Below the pieces are notes generated by a model. That model was not told where the DNA came from, did not search any database, and was given only the letters and a program-made list of their open reading frames with translations. From Desulfobacter curvatus DSM 3379 (GTDB lineage Bacteria > Desulfobacterota > Desulfobacteria > Desulfobacterales > Desulfobacteraceae), in the NCBI RefSeq assembly GCF_000373985.1, contig NZ_KB893012.1, positions 74,406 to 138,405 on the forward strand: 64,000 nucleotides of DNA, in the 5' to 3' direction. Both the position numbers and the translations under genes were made by a program. Positions 43,941-53,592 of the stretch are shown here, one piece after another; position 1 is the first letter of the stretch, and each line of letters opens with the position of its first letter.

Positions 43941-43995
43941 GCTTTGTTGTGGGCTATGCCTGGCAGTTGATATGTCAGGTCAGCCCATGGCTGTT
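43941..43995. repeat. Copy 3 of the dispersed hairpin repeat
   Basis: This 55-nt unit shares GCTTT, TTGTGGGCT, TTG, TA, TCAGCCCA and GGCTGTT in order with the copy at 14675-14735. Stem GGGCT (43951-43955) pairs with AGCCC (43982-43986), and CCTG (43959-43962) with CAGG (43976-43979). No T run follows here. Confidence 0.6.
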
Positions 43996-44576
43996 ATAAA
44001 GTAGAGAAAATCTTACACTAACAATAAGGCCGGGTTTTAATCGCTGTTGATGTACCACAACTCAAATAGGTTCAGATTATTTACCGCTCGTGTCTTCCGG
44101 CAAAAATTAGCCTTGTTTTTTCCTTTCATTAATACATTCGAGGAACCCTTCTTACGAATAAGAATCAATACCCGAATGTATGTTCATTATGAAGGTTTAT
44201 AAACCGCCTGTCTGACAGTTTTTGGAAAAAATTTCTAAGCGTTAAAAAATAATAAAAACTAATTTATAGAAAAATTTATATTATGATTAGGCTGGATGTC
44301 AAGCATAAAAATTTCAGTTTTAGAGTAATTTTAAATCCGTCAACTTAAATTATCTATCTATCACGTTGAATTCATTCTGATTATTAATAGAAAAAGCCGT
44401 GCAGTGGTTGCGAATTGTTTTTAGATAAGTAGATATCGTACGCATGCTTTTGTTAAATCGTCCCATTTTCGGGGCGATACGGCTTCTGAATATTGGGGTT
44501 GAGGCCGGCGAACAAATAAAATCTCCAAATTGTCTGATTATCAATCGTTTTGGCGTTTCGTTGGTAGGCCGTTTTT

Positions 44577-44705
44577 TTTCGTGTGGTGTGTACTTTTTTT
44601 CGTATAGTGGGAACTATTTTTCGTAGAATAGGGTTCTTTTTTCGTAGGATAGGCGCTTTTTTCGTGAGATGTACGCCTATCTTTCGTAGGGTAAAAACCT
44701 TCTTT
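44577..44705. repeat. Imperfect 21-bp tandem repeat (six to seven units)
   Basis: Successive units have the form CTTTTTTCGTAGRATRGG-like with a strong T tract and CGTA core. On the minus strand, one frame reads the units as seven-residue repeats of the type LRKKxPI. No homologous gene is recognised. Confidence 0.7.
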
Positions 44706-44943
44706 TTGTCAACCAGGTGACCCACATATGAGAAAAGATAATCCGGAAATATGGCTACGTCCGGGGAAAGAGAAGTCCCTACATTGAAAAAACAGTCTTC
44801 ATCAAAAACGGAGACTTTTTGTGATGACGGCAAAGTTGAAACTGCAGCTTGACCCGGTAGGGCTTTTATAGTAAAAGAATTTGCTTTTGACCGGCAGCAA
44901 GAAAAGTTAGCTCCGGTTACGGCAATAACCTTTCGGAGCGTTC

Positions 44944-45852
44944 ATGTTTTCCCAATTTTTTCCCATTTTTTTTAATGTTGTCACCCCGGTATTTGCCCTG
45001 ATACTGACGGCCTATCTTCTTGGGAATAGGCTCGGGATTCAAAGTCGGTCTCTTTCCCGCACAAGCTATTATCTGCTTGTACCGGCTTTTGTTTTCAATG
45101 TGCTCAGCCAAGTCAAAATTGATGCCGTCACCGCATTCAGGATGATTGTCGGTATTGGACTGGTATATATGATTACAGGACTTCTCGGGTGGGGGCTGGC
45201 AAGGGGGTTGGGGCGCAGCAAAGAAATAGCTACGGCCTTTTTGATGACTTGTGTTTTTGGAAATGTGGGCAATTATGGCCTGGCCCTGACAAAATTTTGC
45301 TTAGGTCCCAACGCCATGGAAAGCGCAACCATTTACATGCTCACAGCCAATACCTTTTCTTTTTTTTGCTGTGTCATGGCCGCGGGCTGGTTGAAAGGCG
45401 GCAGCACAGGCGCATTGAAAGATCTTATTAAAACGCCGGGAATCACGATTGTACCCTTAGCCCTGGTCTTCCCAGTGGCAGGTATTGAACCCCCGATTAT
45501 GATTCAGCGAATTGCTGGGTTACTTGGAGACGCTATGATTCCAGTGCTGCTGCTGGCGTTAGGACTGCAACTCAAAGAGGCCGGCAAACTGAATTTTGGC
45601 ACAGATGTTTTTCTGGCAAGTCTGATTCGTCTGATTGCAGGGCCTGCCATTGCCATTGCCATAATTCCCTTGGTAGGCATTTCCGGTATTGAAGCCTCTG
45701 CCGGTATTCTTCAGGCGGCCATGCCCTCGGCTGTACTTACGGCCATCATTGCCATGGAAAATAATGTGGCGCCCGCTTTTGTTACCTCTGTGATCTGTGT
45801 TTCCACTTTGCTCAGCCTTGTCTCGTTGACCCTGGTTATGTCTCTGCTTTAA
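44944..45852 (+). CDS. AEC-family permease (auxin efflux carrier type)
   Basis: This 302-residue protein is hydrophobic throughout with about ten helices. Typical AEC features are the N-terminal FFNVVTPVFALILTAYLLGN, the polar break in the first half (VFGNVGNYGLALTKFCLG) and the conserved second-half segment PVLLLALGLQL near 200. Bacterial members transport malonate, malate or similar organic acids. It lies before glcDF-like genes and could import or export lactate or glycolate; this is inferred. Confidence 0.88.
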   Translation: MFSQFFPIFFNVVTPVFALILTAYLLGNRLGIQSRSLSRTSYYLLVPAFVFNVLSQVKIDAVTAFRMIVGIGLVYMITGLLGWGLARGLGRSKEIATAFLMTCVFGNVGNYGLALTKFCLGPNAMESATIYMLTANTFSFFCCVMAAGWLKGGSTGALKDLIKTPGITIVPLALVFPVAGIEPPIMIQRIAGLLGDAMIPVLLLALGLQLKEAGKLNFGTDVFLASLIRLIAGPAIAIAIIPLVGISGIEASAGILQAAMPSAVLTAIIAMENNVAPAFVTSVICVSTLLSLVSLTLVMSLL

Positions 45853-45917
45853 AATAGTACCCGACCGAAAACCGTAAATTTTGCCGATTCCGGGGTTGGT
45901 CTGAAATTTTAATCCTC

Positions 45918-45949
45918 TTCCGGCAGGCCTCGGCGCCGGAATTCTTTTT
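45918..45949 (+). terminator. Terminator after the AEC permease
   Basis: TTCCGGC (45918-45924) pairs with GCCGGAA (45935-45941) and is followed by TTCTTTTT. It lies 66 bases past the permease stop and abuts the TRAP remnant. Confidence 0.82.
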
Positions 45950-46280
45950 GCTGCTGGTGAATATTTTAGTTCTTTTTGTCGGATCATTACTGGACATGCC
46001 GGCAGCCATAGTTATTATTGTGCCTATACTGGAACCCATTATGGTGAATCCGGGCATTGATCCAATTCACTTGGGGGCCGTGATTGTGGTGGACTTTGTC
46101 ATTGGTTATATCACCGCGCCGTTTGGTTATAACCTGTTTGTAATCAAAACCATTACCTGAAGAGGAATGGGGCTGGTGCGTCTGTCGGTGATGCCCTTTT
46201 TATTGGTTTGCCTGCCGGGATTGATGATGGTGACGTGTATCCTCCAGATTAGCCTGGGAATCCCTGCGTCATTTAATTAG
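45945..46280 (+). pseudogene. C-terminal remnant of a TRAP transporter large permease (DctM)
   Basis: The frame reads FLLLVNILVLFVGSLLDMPA, then VPILEPIMVNPGIDPIHLGA and ITAPFGYNLFVIK, matching the last quarter of DctM. An in-frame TGA at 46158-46160 interrupts the final helices, which continue to TAG at 46278. There is no start or N-terminal part, so the gene is decayed. It suggests that a TRAP carboxylate importer once preceded the glcDF-like genes. Confidence 0.8.
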
Positions 46281-46291
46281 GAAATTGATTT

Positions 46292-47701
46292 ATGATATCT
46301 GAAAACGTGATCCGGGAGCTCAAAGAGATTTGCGGTTCCAAATTTGTGAGCTGTGACAAGACCGATCGTATCTTGTACAGCTATGATGCCACGCGCAAAC
46401 AATTTCTTCCGGATGCCGTGGTGCATCCGGTCGATGCCCAGGCCGTATCCCGGATCATGAAGCTTGCCCATCACCATCGTATCCCGGTTTATCCCAGGGG
46501 GGCGGGCAGCGGGTTCACCGGTGGCGCCCTGCCGGTCTGCGGGGGGATGGTTATGGGAATGAGCCGGATGAACCGGATCCTGGACATTGACCAGGAAAAT
46601 CTTGTGGCCGTGGTGGAACCTGGTGTCGTGACCGGAGATTTCCAAAAGGCCGTGGAGGCGCTGGGTCTGTTTTATCCCCCGGATCCTGCGTCCCTGAAAG
46701 TCTCCAGCCTTGGGGGAAACGTGGCTGAATGCGCAGGCGGCCCCCGGTGTGTCAAGTATGGAGTGACCAAAGACTACGTCATCGGCCTGGAGGTGGTGAC
46801 ACCCACAGGCGACCTGATTGAAACCGGCGGCACCACCATGAAAGGGGTGGTGGGCTACGACCTGACCAAGCTCTTCTGCGGTTCGGAAGGCACCTTGGCC
46901 GTTATCACCAAAATTATTCTTAAGCTGCTTCCTAAACCCCAGGCCAAGAAGACCATGCTGGTGGTGTTTGATGCCATTGACGGTGCTGCCAAGGCTGTCT
47001 CCGCCATTGTCCGTGAGAAGATCATTCCTGCCACCCTGGAATTCATGGACGGCCGGACCCTGGACTGCCTCAGGCAGACCGCAGGGCTCTCCATGCCACA
47101 AGGCGCCGATGCGGCCCTGATTATAGAGGTGGATGGGGACAGAGAGTTCCTGGATAAGCAGGCCCAAAGGATTTTAAAGGTGGTCGATTCCCTGGGCGTT
47201 CTGGAGAACCGGGTGGCCAATACCTTTGAAGAGAGCGAAGAGATCTGGAAGATCCGCAGGGCGATCTCTCCCTCGTTGAAAAAGCTTGGACTGGAAAAGT
47301 TCAACGAAGATATCTGTGTGCCCAGGTCCAGGCTACCTGAAATGATCCGCCGGATCGAAAAAATTTCTGACCAATACAACCTGCCCATCGTGAATTTCGG
47401 CCATGCCGGAGACGGAAATATCCACGTTAATATCATGGCGGACAAAGATGATGCTGAACAAATGGCCAATGCGGAACATGCCATTGAGGCACTGTTCCGG
47501 GCTACACTCGCGTTGGGCGGAACCATGAGCGGAGAACACGGTGTTGGTATCATGAAAGCCCCCTACCTTTCCCTGGAGTTGTCAAGTCAGTCCATTCTTT
47601 ACATGAAAACCCTTAAAAAAGCTTTAGATCCGCATAACATCCTCAATCCGGGTAAAATTTTTCCCGAAGAGGCATCCGTGTTTCCCGGAGAGGTAAAATG
47701 A
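46292..47701 (+). CDS. glcD: FAD-linked glycolate/D-lactate dehydrogenase subunit (GlcD-like)
   Basis: This 469-residue flavoprotein of the GlcD/DLD family oxidises a 2-hydroxy acid. The FAD-binding domain (about 35-215) contains YPRGAGSGFTGGALPV near 69-84, and GTTMKGVVGYDLTKLFCGSEGTL-type sequence near 190-210. The C-terminal cap has FGHAGDGNIHVNI near 370 and SGEHGVGIMKAPY near 415, the substrate and FAD contacts. Its stop overlaps the glcF-like start by four bases. Glycolate versus D-lactate cannot be decided from sequence; lactate is common in this lineage. Confidence 0.93.
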   Translation: MISENVIRELKEICGSKFVSCDKTDRILYSYDATRKQFLPDAVVHPVDAQAVSRIMKLAHHHRIPVYPRGAGSGFTGGALPVCGGMVMGMSRMNRILDIDQENLVAVVEPGVVTGDFQKAVEALGLFYPPDPASLKVSSLGGNVAECAGGPRCVKYGVTKDYVIGLEVVTPTGDLIETGGTTMKGVVGYDLTKLFCGSEGTLAVITKIILKLLPKPQAKKTMLVVFDAIDGAAKAVSAIVREKIIPATLEFMDGRTLDCLRQTAGLSMPQGADAALIIEVDGDREFLDKQAQRILKVVDSLGVLENRVANTFEESEEIWKIRRAISPSLKKLGLEKFNEDICVPRSRLPEMIRRIEKISDQYNLPIVNFGHAGDGNIHVNIMADKDDAEQMANAEHAIEALFRATLALGGTMSGEHGVGIMKAPYLSLELSSQSILYMKTLKKALDPHNILNPGKIFPEEASVFPGEVK

Positions 47702-48951
47702 AAGATCTGGAACAATACCGGGAGTGGAGCCAAGCCTGTGTCAAGTGCGGTGCCTGCCGGGCCACATGCCCGGTGTTCAAGGCCGAAAACACCGAAGGCG
47801 GTGTGGCCCGGGGGAAAATTGCCCTTGCCCAGGCCATGATGGAGGGACAAGTCTTTGCCGAAGAGAGGCTGATCCATGATTTGTCCCAGTGTCTGCTGTG
47901 CGGCAGTTGCACCAACCTGTGCCCTAACCAGGTGCCCACCGCGGAGATCGTGGCTGCGGCCCGCAGGGAAGTGGCTCGGCAAAAAGGGTTGTCCGGATTT
48001 GGTAAAGGCGTGGCGACACTGCTGACGCATAAAAAAGCCATGGATTGGATGAGTAAAAGCGGTGATCTGGCTTCCCGGCTTCTGTGTCGGCAGATTCCCG
48101 AAACAAGTGGCTTAAAACTGCGGTTTCCTGTTCCGGGCATCCCCCGGGAACGTACGTTTCCCAGACCGTCATTCAAACCATTTTTGAACAGAGATATCCG
48201 GCAGACGGTTTCCCCTTCAGCAAGTCACAGGGTACTTTTTTTCACCGGGTGCGGTATCAATTATCTGTACCCCGAAATCGGTGAGTGCCTGGTTCGTATT
48301 CTCAACTTCATGGGGGTCCATGTGAGCCTCACCAACGAACAGGTATGTTGCGGGCTTCCCGCCCTGTCCGCCGGTGCAGGAGATGCGGTTCAAACCCTTG
48401 CCCAAAGAAATTTAAAGGCCCTGAAACTCCACGCCTTTGACTATGTACTCACTGCCTGCGCCTCCTGCCACGGGGCCCTGGCTGGGATTTATCCGACCCT
48501 TGGGGCGGACTATCAGCCCTTTGCCGAAAAGACCCGGGACATCATGGATTTTGTGATGGATTTTGACCTGGTCGGCCGGCTGGCATCTTTGCCCCGATCA
48601 GAGGACCGGATTAAGGTCACCTACCACGACCCCTGCCATCTGCGAAATCATGGCCTGACCCGGGCCCCCAGGCAATTGCTTTCTGCCTTGCCCCAGGTTG
48701 ACTTTGTTGAGATGGCTGATGCGGCAACCTGCTGCGGCCTGGGCGGAACCTTTTCCGTACACCATTACGAAACCAGTCAGATGATAGGCAACCAAAAAGC
48801 GAACCATGTCGCCCAAAGCGGCGCTGAGATCGTTGCAACGGCCTGTCCCGGATGCATGATTCAGCTCCGGGACAGCTTGAATCGCCAGAATATTCCTGCA
48901 AGGGTGGCCCATCTTCTTGAACTGGTTTCCCAGGCACTTCCCGGCAAATAA
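47698..48951 (+). CDS. glcF: Fe-S electron-transfer subunit of the glycolate/lactate dehydrogenase (GlcF-like)
   Basis: This 417-residue partner of GlcD has two ferredoxin-type motifs, CVKCGACRATCPVF near residue 12-25 and CLLCGSCTNLCPNQ near 64-77, for two [4Fe-4S] clusters. Two CCG domains follow (ACASCHGAL, CCGLPAL and CCGLGGTF), related to heterodisulfide reductase subunits. It would pass electrons from the flavoprotein to the quinone pool. Co-translated with the preceding gene. Confidence 0.93.
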   Translation: MKDLEQYREWSQACVKCGACRATCPVFKAENTEGGVARGKIALAQAMMEGQVFAEERLIHDLSQCLLCGSCTNLCPNQVPTAEIVAAARREVARQKGLSGFGKGVATLLTHKKAMDWMSKSGDLASRLLCRQIPETSGLKLRFPVPGIPRERTFPRPSFKPFLNRDIRQTVSPSASHRVLFFTGCGINYLYPEIGECLVRILNFMGVHVSLTNEQVCCGLPALSAGAGDAVQTLAQRNLKALKLHAFDYVLTACASCHGALAGIYPTLGADYQPFAEKTRDIMDFVMDFDLVGRLASLPRSEDRIKVTYHDPCHLRNHGLTRAPRQLLSALPQVDFVEMADAATCCGLGGTFSVHHYETSQMIGNQKANHVAQSGAEIVATACPGCMIQLRDSLNRQNIPARVAHLLELVSQALPGK

Positions 48952-49124
48952 ATAGAGTTTTGATTTACTTCATTTCATTGGAATGATATTCTTTAACGGT
49001 CGATTAATAGAGCATAAATAAAAAAGAGTTTCAATGATATCCGGCGATAAATCGTCGGGGGAATAATCTGTTTATCTACAAAATTATTTTCAGTAAGCAG
49101 CAGGCCGTACAACAGGAGTATTTT

Positions 49125-51956
49125 ATGAATTTCAATGATCCGAATCGCATTTTATTCGTCATGGAAGAGATTGAACGTATAATCAAAATACAATCCGATG
49201 CCGATGACGTCTTAGATCAAATTCTTAAAAAAATGCTTGAATTTTTTTCATGCGATCGGGCCTGGTTGTTCTATCCGTGTAATCCTGATCTGCCGACATT
49301 TGAAGTGGTATATGAGAGAACCACACCTTTGTTTCCCGGTGCAAAGGCACTGAATACAACTGTGCCGATGACCCGTGATATGGCAGAATACTGTAACCGT
49401 GCACTTTCGAATAGCGGGTGTCCGGAAATTGATCCACGCCCGGGTCAAAAAATGAGCAATGACATTGCCTTGAAATTCAATGTTAAATCCTTGATATTCA
49501 TGGCGTTGAACCCCCAAAATGATGACGCTTGGATGTTTGGTATGCATCATTGCGAAATAAACCATCACTGGAACAATAATGAGAGATATCTTTTTAAAAT
49601 CATCGGGCTAAGAATTACAAAACTTATCGAGAATTTAATTTTTATCAAACAAATAACCGAGAGCGAGAAGAAGTATCGCAAGCTATTTGAGACCGTTTCC
49701 GATGCAATTTATTTGATATCCGGAAAAGGGAAAATCATTGATGCAAACCAAGGTGCATGCGTGTGTCTGGGTCGGACAAAAGAGGAAATACTCGATCTGT
49801 ATATAGATGACGTGGATCAAAATTTCTCGGTGGAGGAAATTTTATCTTTTTGGGATAAAGTGCCGTTTAATACCTCTAAAAAATTTGAATCCATTCATAA
49901 AACCAAAAATAATGATTTAATATCCGTCGAAGTTATCGGTCAAAAATTTAGATTCAAGAACGCGACATGTTATTATGTTGTTGCAAAGGACATCACGGAG
50001 CGTCAAAAAGCAGAGAAGTTTTTGAAAGAAAGTGAAGAACGATTTCGAAACTTGATGGAAAATGTAGATGCTGTTGCTGTCCAGGGATATGGGCTTGATG
50101 GGACAACTCAGTATTGGAATAAAGCATCGGAAAGGCTTTATGGATATACACGGCAAGAGGCGATTGGCCGCAGTCTTCTTGATCTGATTATTCCACCGGA
50201 GATGAGGCCTGTTGTGGCTGAAGAAATGCGTAAAATGGCGGGGTCCGGCCGTCCCATCCCTTCGGGGGAGCTGTTGCTGATGCATAAAGACGGCTCTCAA
50301 GTACCGGTTATCTCCCATCATGTCATTGTAGAGGTACCGGGGCGTGCTCGGGAACTCTTTTGTCTTGATATCGATATTTCCGAGCGCAAACAGGCGGAAA
50401 CCACACTCCGGCAAAGTGAAGAAAAGTTCAGAACTCTGGTGAACACAGCCCCTTTTGGTATCCAGCTTACCGATTTAGAAGGCAAAATTGTTTACAGCAA
50501 CCCTGCCCATCATCACATACAAGGTTACGAACCGGATCAACTCATCGGCATGTATTTATGGGACTTGACGGCAGATGACGGCCACCGTACAGAAATCAGG
50601 GAATATTATCAGAACATCATCAGCAAAAAACCTGAACCGACACTGTATTTTACCCGGGAAAAAACCAGGGATGACCGGGAAATAGATGTCCAGATAAACT
50701 GGGATTATATCCGGAACGAAAAAGATGAGGTTACGGGTATTATCAGCATTATTGAAGATATCAGCGAACGTAAGCAGGCAGATGCGGAACGGGAAAAACT
50801 CCAGAAACAACTCAACCAGGCCCAGAAAATGGAGGCAGTTGGACGCCTGGCCGGGGGCGTGGCCCATGATTTTAATAATATGTTGGGGGTGATACTGGGA
50901 TATGTGGAATTGGCCTTTGAAAAAATAGATCCTGATCAGGAGTTGTATGCTGATTTCGAAGAAATTCAAAAAGCTGCCGAACGGTCGGCTGATTTGACAA
51001 AACAATTGCTGACCTTTGCCAGAAAACAGGTCATTGCTCCGGAAGTGCTTGACCTGAACGATGCTGTAGATAGTATGCTGAAAATGCTGCGCAGACTTAT
51101 TGGTGAGAATATTGAGCTTTTATGGTTACCGGCCGATGAGTTGTGGCCGGTCAAAATAGATCCGAGCCAGATCAATCAAATCCTGGCCAATCTGTGTGTC
51201 AATGCCCGGGATGCCATTGCCGGTGTGGGCAAACTTACCATTGAAACGCAAATGAAGACGTTTGATCAAATATATTGTGCCGGTCACCCGGGATTTATAA
51301 CCGGAGATTATGTGATGCTGGCGGTAACGGATAATGGCTGCGGCATGAACAAAGAGATGTTGAACAATTTGTTTGAACCGTTTTTCACCACCAAGAATGT
51401 AGGTGAGGGCACCGGGCTTGGCCTGGCCATAATTTACGGTATCGTTAAACAGAATAACGGCTTTGTCAATGTTTACAGCGAACCGGGGCAGGGAACCTCT
51501 TTCAAAATATACCTGCCCCGGTTCCACCCGTCTGAGGACGCCCAGGAAGAGGCCCTTCCGGAAAAATCCGTCCCCACCGGAAACGAAACCGTATTGCTGG
51601 TGGAGGATGAACCCGCCATTCTTCGAATGACGAAGATGATGCTGGAACGTAAGGGTTATTCAGTTTTGCCGGCCGCCACCCCGGCTGATGCGATAAATAT
51701 AGTCAATGCCTATATCGGTAAAATACACCTTCTTATGACCGACGTGATCATGCCTGAAATGAATGGCCGGGATCTGGCAGAAAAAGTTAAAGCGGTTTTT
51801 CCTGAAATCAAATTATTATTCATGTCAGGGTATGCAGCCAATGTAGTTACCAACCAGGGGGTGCTTGATGAAGGCGTTGCCTTTATGCAGAAACCATTTT
51901 CAACCAATGAACTTGCTAAAAAAATCCGGGAGGTGCTGGATGAGTCCCATGCATAA
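49125..51956 (+). CDS. Hybrid sensor histidine kinase with GAF and three PAS domains
   Basis: This 943-residue soluble kinase has an N-terminal GAF-like region (about 8-165), PAS repeats (about 180-295, 300-420 and 425-545), a HisKA domain with the phosphorylatable histidine in GGVAHDFNNMLGVILGY near 578, an ATPase domain (NARDAI, DNGCGMNKEM, GEGTGLGLAI; to about 790) and a C-terminal receiver (VLLVEDEPAI, with phospho-acceptor D near 871 in LLMTDVIMPEMNG, and KPF). No membrane helices are seen. It is an orphan with no DNA-binding response regulator beside it. Signal and target are unknown. CCGGCGAT-AA-ATCGTCGG at 49041-49058 is a near-palindrome upstream. Confidence 0.93.
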   Translation: MNFNDPNRILFVMEEIERIIKIQSDADDVLDQILKKMLEFFSCDRAWLFYPCNPDLPTFEVVYERTTPLFPGAKALNTTVPMTRDMAEYCNRALSNSGCPEIDPRPGQKMSNDIALKFNVKSLIFMALNPQNDDAWMFGMHHCEINHHWNNNERYLFKIIGLRITKLIENLIFIKQITESEKKYRKLFETVSDAIYLISGKGKIIDANQGACVCLGRTKEEILDLYIDDVDQNFSVEEILSFWDKVPFNTSKKFESIHKTKNNDLISVEVIGQKFRFKNATCYYVVAKDITERQKAEKFLKESEERFRNLMENVDAVAVQGYGLDGTTQYWNKASERLYGYTRQEAIGRSLLDLIIPPEMRPVVAEEMRKMAGSGRPIPSGELLLMHKDGSQVPVISHHVIVEVPGRARELFCLDIDISERKQAETTLRQSEEKFRTLVNTAPFGIQLTDLEGKIVYSNPAHHHIQGYEPDQLIGMYLWDLTADDGHRTEIREYYQNIISKKPEPTLYFTREKTRDDREIDVQINWDYIRNEKDEVTGIISIIEDISERKQADAEREKLQKQLNQAQKMEAVGRLAGGVAHDFNNMLGVILGYVELAFEKIDPDQELYADFEEIQKAAERSADLTKQLLTFARKQVIAPEVLDLNDAVDSMLKMLRRLIGENIELLWLPADELWPVKIDPSQINQILANLCVNARDAIAGVGKLTIETQMKTFDQIYCAGHPGFITGDYVMLAVTDNGCGMNKEMLNNLFEPFFTTKNVGEGTGLGLAIIYGIVKQNNGFVNVYSEPGQGTSFKIYLPRFHPSEDAQEEALPEKSVPTGNETVLLVEDEPAILRMTKMMLERKGYSVLPAATPADAINIVNAYIGKIHLLMTDVIMPEMNGRDLAEKVKAVFPEIKLLFMSGYAANVVTNQGVLDEGVAFMQKPFSTNELAKKIREVLDESHA

Positions 51957-52017
51957 AGTAAATATAATATCACCCTTGGGTGCCAACCAGAGGCCGTTGC
52001 AAACAATACCCACGACG

Positions 52018-52503
52018 TTAAGGATATAGGCGTACCAGAAATTCGACAACACAAGCCGGCTTTTCACCACCTTCAATATCAATGGTAATCAGATAACAGA
52101 TCTGTATACCGCCCTTCACCTCTTTTACCTGATGAATTGTCGTTCTTGCCCGAATTTTATCTCCAGCTTTAACAGCAGAAGGAAAACGAAGCCGGTTAAG
52201 ACCATAGTTTACCCGATACTTCATGCCGGGATAATTTTTCTGAAAAAAATCAGGATGATTGCTTTCAGTTAAATAAGGCAATAAAGACAATGTCAAATAC
52301 CCGTGAGCAATTGTTGATTTATAAGGAGACTCTTTTTTGGCTCGCTGGACATCTGTATGAATCCATTGCACATCACCGGTAACTTCAGCAAAATCATTAA
52401 TTCGTTCCTGGTCAATCTCAAGCCAGGGGCCCACATGAATCTGTTGCCCAATCTGTGGTTTAATAAAATCTAAAAACGCCTGACATTTTTTCTGATCGCT
52501 CAT
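52018..52503 (-). CDS. MaoC-like hot-dog dehydratase/enoyl-CoA hydratase
   Basis: This 161-residue protein has the (R)-specific hydratase motif: FAEVTGDVQWIHTDVQRAKK near 38-57 with the catalytic Asp and His, and IAHGYLTLSLLPYL near 65-78. The length fits single hot-dog NodN/MaoC-type proteins. It would hydrate an enoyl-CoA or a related ester. It lies tail-to-tail with the kinase gene and upstream of the dehydrogenase gene in the same orientation. Confidence 0.9.
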   Translation of the reverse strand: MSDQKKCQAFLDFIKPQIGQQIHVGPWLEIDQERINDFAEVTGDVQWIHTDVQRAKKESPYKSTIAHGYLTLSLLPYLTESNHPDFFQKNYPGMKYRVNYGLNRLRFPSAVKAGDKIRARTTIHQVKEVKGGIQICYLITIDIEGGEKPACVVEFLVRLYP

Positions 52504-52565
52504 AGTTTTGCTCTCTTTAGTTTAATATTCGTTTACAGTCCAAGGCTTGTATTAGCAACTCGGTG

Positions 52566-53510
52566 TTATTTAAAATAAAGCGGTGTCTGATTTTTTTCCA
52601 GCCTGCGGATATTTTCTGATACCACCTTTACAATGCCTTTCATTGAAACATCCGTCGAACCGGCGATATGAGGTGTTGATATAACATTATATCTGAAAAT
52701 ACTGTCATCGGGATCAGGCGGTTCTTCCCAGAACACATCCAGGCCTGCTCCGGCAATTCTTCCTTCCGCAAGAGAACTTTCAAGCGCGTCTTTGTTGATC
52801 ACCCCGCCTCTGGAAAGGTTTATGATAAAAGCCCCTTTTTTCATATATGAGATCGTATCGTTATCGATTATATCCTTGCTTTTAGCCGTCAAAGGAAGAC
52901 AGAGGATCACATAATCCGATTCTTTTAGCATTCTGCCGATTTGATCCGGTGTTCCCACCCATTCCAGATCCAGTTCTTTTTTTGCCCGCTCAGTGTTATT
53001 TTGTTTTATGCCCATGATTCGCATATCAAATGTTCTCAGTCTTCTGATCAGTGCCTTTCCGATACCGCCAAGACCTATGATTCCCGCTGTTTTACCCTGC
53101 AGGGAGATTCCCTGGGGTTCACCCATTTTCCTTTTTGCCATATTCTTGGCCATAACGGGAATGTTTCTGGACAATCCGATCATCATATATATTCCCAATT
53201 CCGCAACGGAGTCAGCATTCCCTGAGATATCTGTGGGAACATTGCAGACCCGTATGTCTCTTTTTTGGGCCGCCTCAATATCAACCGATTCAAGCCCGGA
53301 ACCGCATTGCTGTATCAGTTTCAAGCGGTCTGCACTATCCAGTATCTCCTCAGTCACAGCAGACATTGTCGGAATTAAGACATCAATACCTTTCAGACTG
53401 TCAATCTGAAACTTTCCGGTCGCCTCAAAGCAGTGATGGGGTAATTCTGAGCGAATTATATCGAAAAAACCTCCCCAAGAATTTTCAGACGCGGCAAAAA
53501 GAATATTCAT
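52566..53510 (-). CDS. D-isomer-specific 2-hydroxyacid dehydrogenase
   Basis: The start is the ATG at 53510 (MNILFAASENSWGG, preceded by CAGGAAT), giving 314 residues; the much longer open frame to 53933 overlaps the neighbouring gene and is not coding. The NAD-binding motif GLGGIGKALIRRL lies near residue 145. Catalytic residues are the Arg in NLSRGGVINKDAL, the Glu in FWEEPPDPDD and the His in TPHIAGSTD. It reduces a 2-oxo acid or oxidises its hydroxy acid; the phosphoglycerate, glyoxylate or other substrate cannot be told. Confidence 0.9.
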   Translation of the reverse strand: MNILFAASENSWGGFFDIIRSELPHHCFEATGKFQIDSLKGIDVLIPTMSAVTEEILDSADRLKLIQQCGSGLESVDIEAAQKRDIRVCNVPTDISGNADSVAELGIYMMIGLSRNIPVMAKNMAKRKMGEPQGISLQGKTAGIIGLGGIGKALIRRLRTFDMRIMGIKQNNTERAKKELDLEWVGTPDQIGRMLKESDYVILCLPLTAKSKDIIDNDTISYMKKGAFIINLSRGGVINKDALESSLAEGRIAGAGLDVFWEEPPDPDDSIFRYNVISTPHIAGSTDVSMKGIVKVVSENIRRLEKNQTPLYFK

Positions 53511-53592
53511 ATTCCTGATCAATCCTTTTTTTATATTTTTAGCCTCTTGTTTGGTAATGGTCCGCAGGGCGATTCCGGTCAGCGGACCGGTT

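Larger units (their letters stand above)
43574..44943. other. 1.37-kb region without a convincing gene
   Basis: It contains the shared motif (43663-43683), copy 3 of the dispersed hairpin repeat (43941-43995) and a 21-bp minisatellite (44577-44705). Otherwise it is AT-rich. GGAGC before 44944 is the ribosome site of the next gene. A minus-strand frame over the minisatellite is listed among rejected items. Confidence 0.6.

Noticed and set aside
44453..44833. 126-codon minus-strand frame over the minisatellite
   Set aside because: It starts at TTG without a ribosome site and resembles no family. It is kept only as a repeat observation.
46158..46160. TGA in the TRAP remnant as a selenocysteine codon
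   Set aside because: No SECIS-like hairpin was seen after it, selenocysteine is not known in DctM, and the gene has no N-terminal part.
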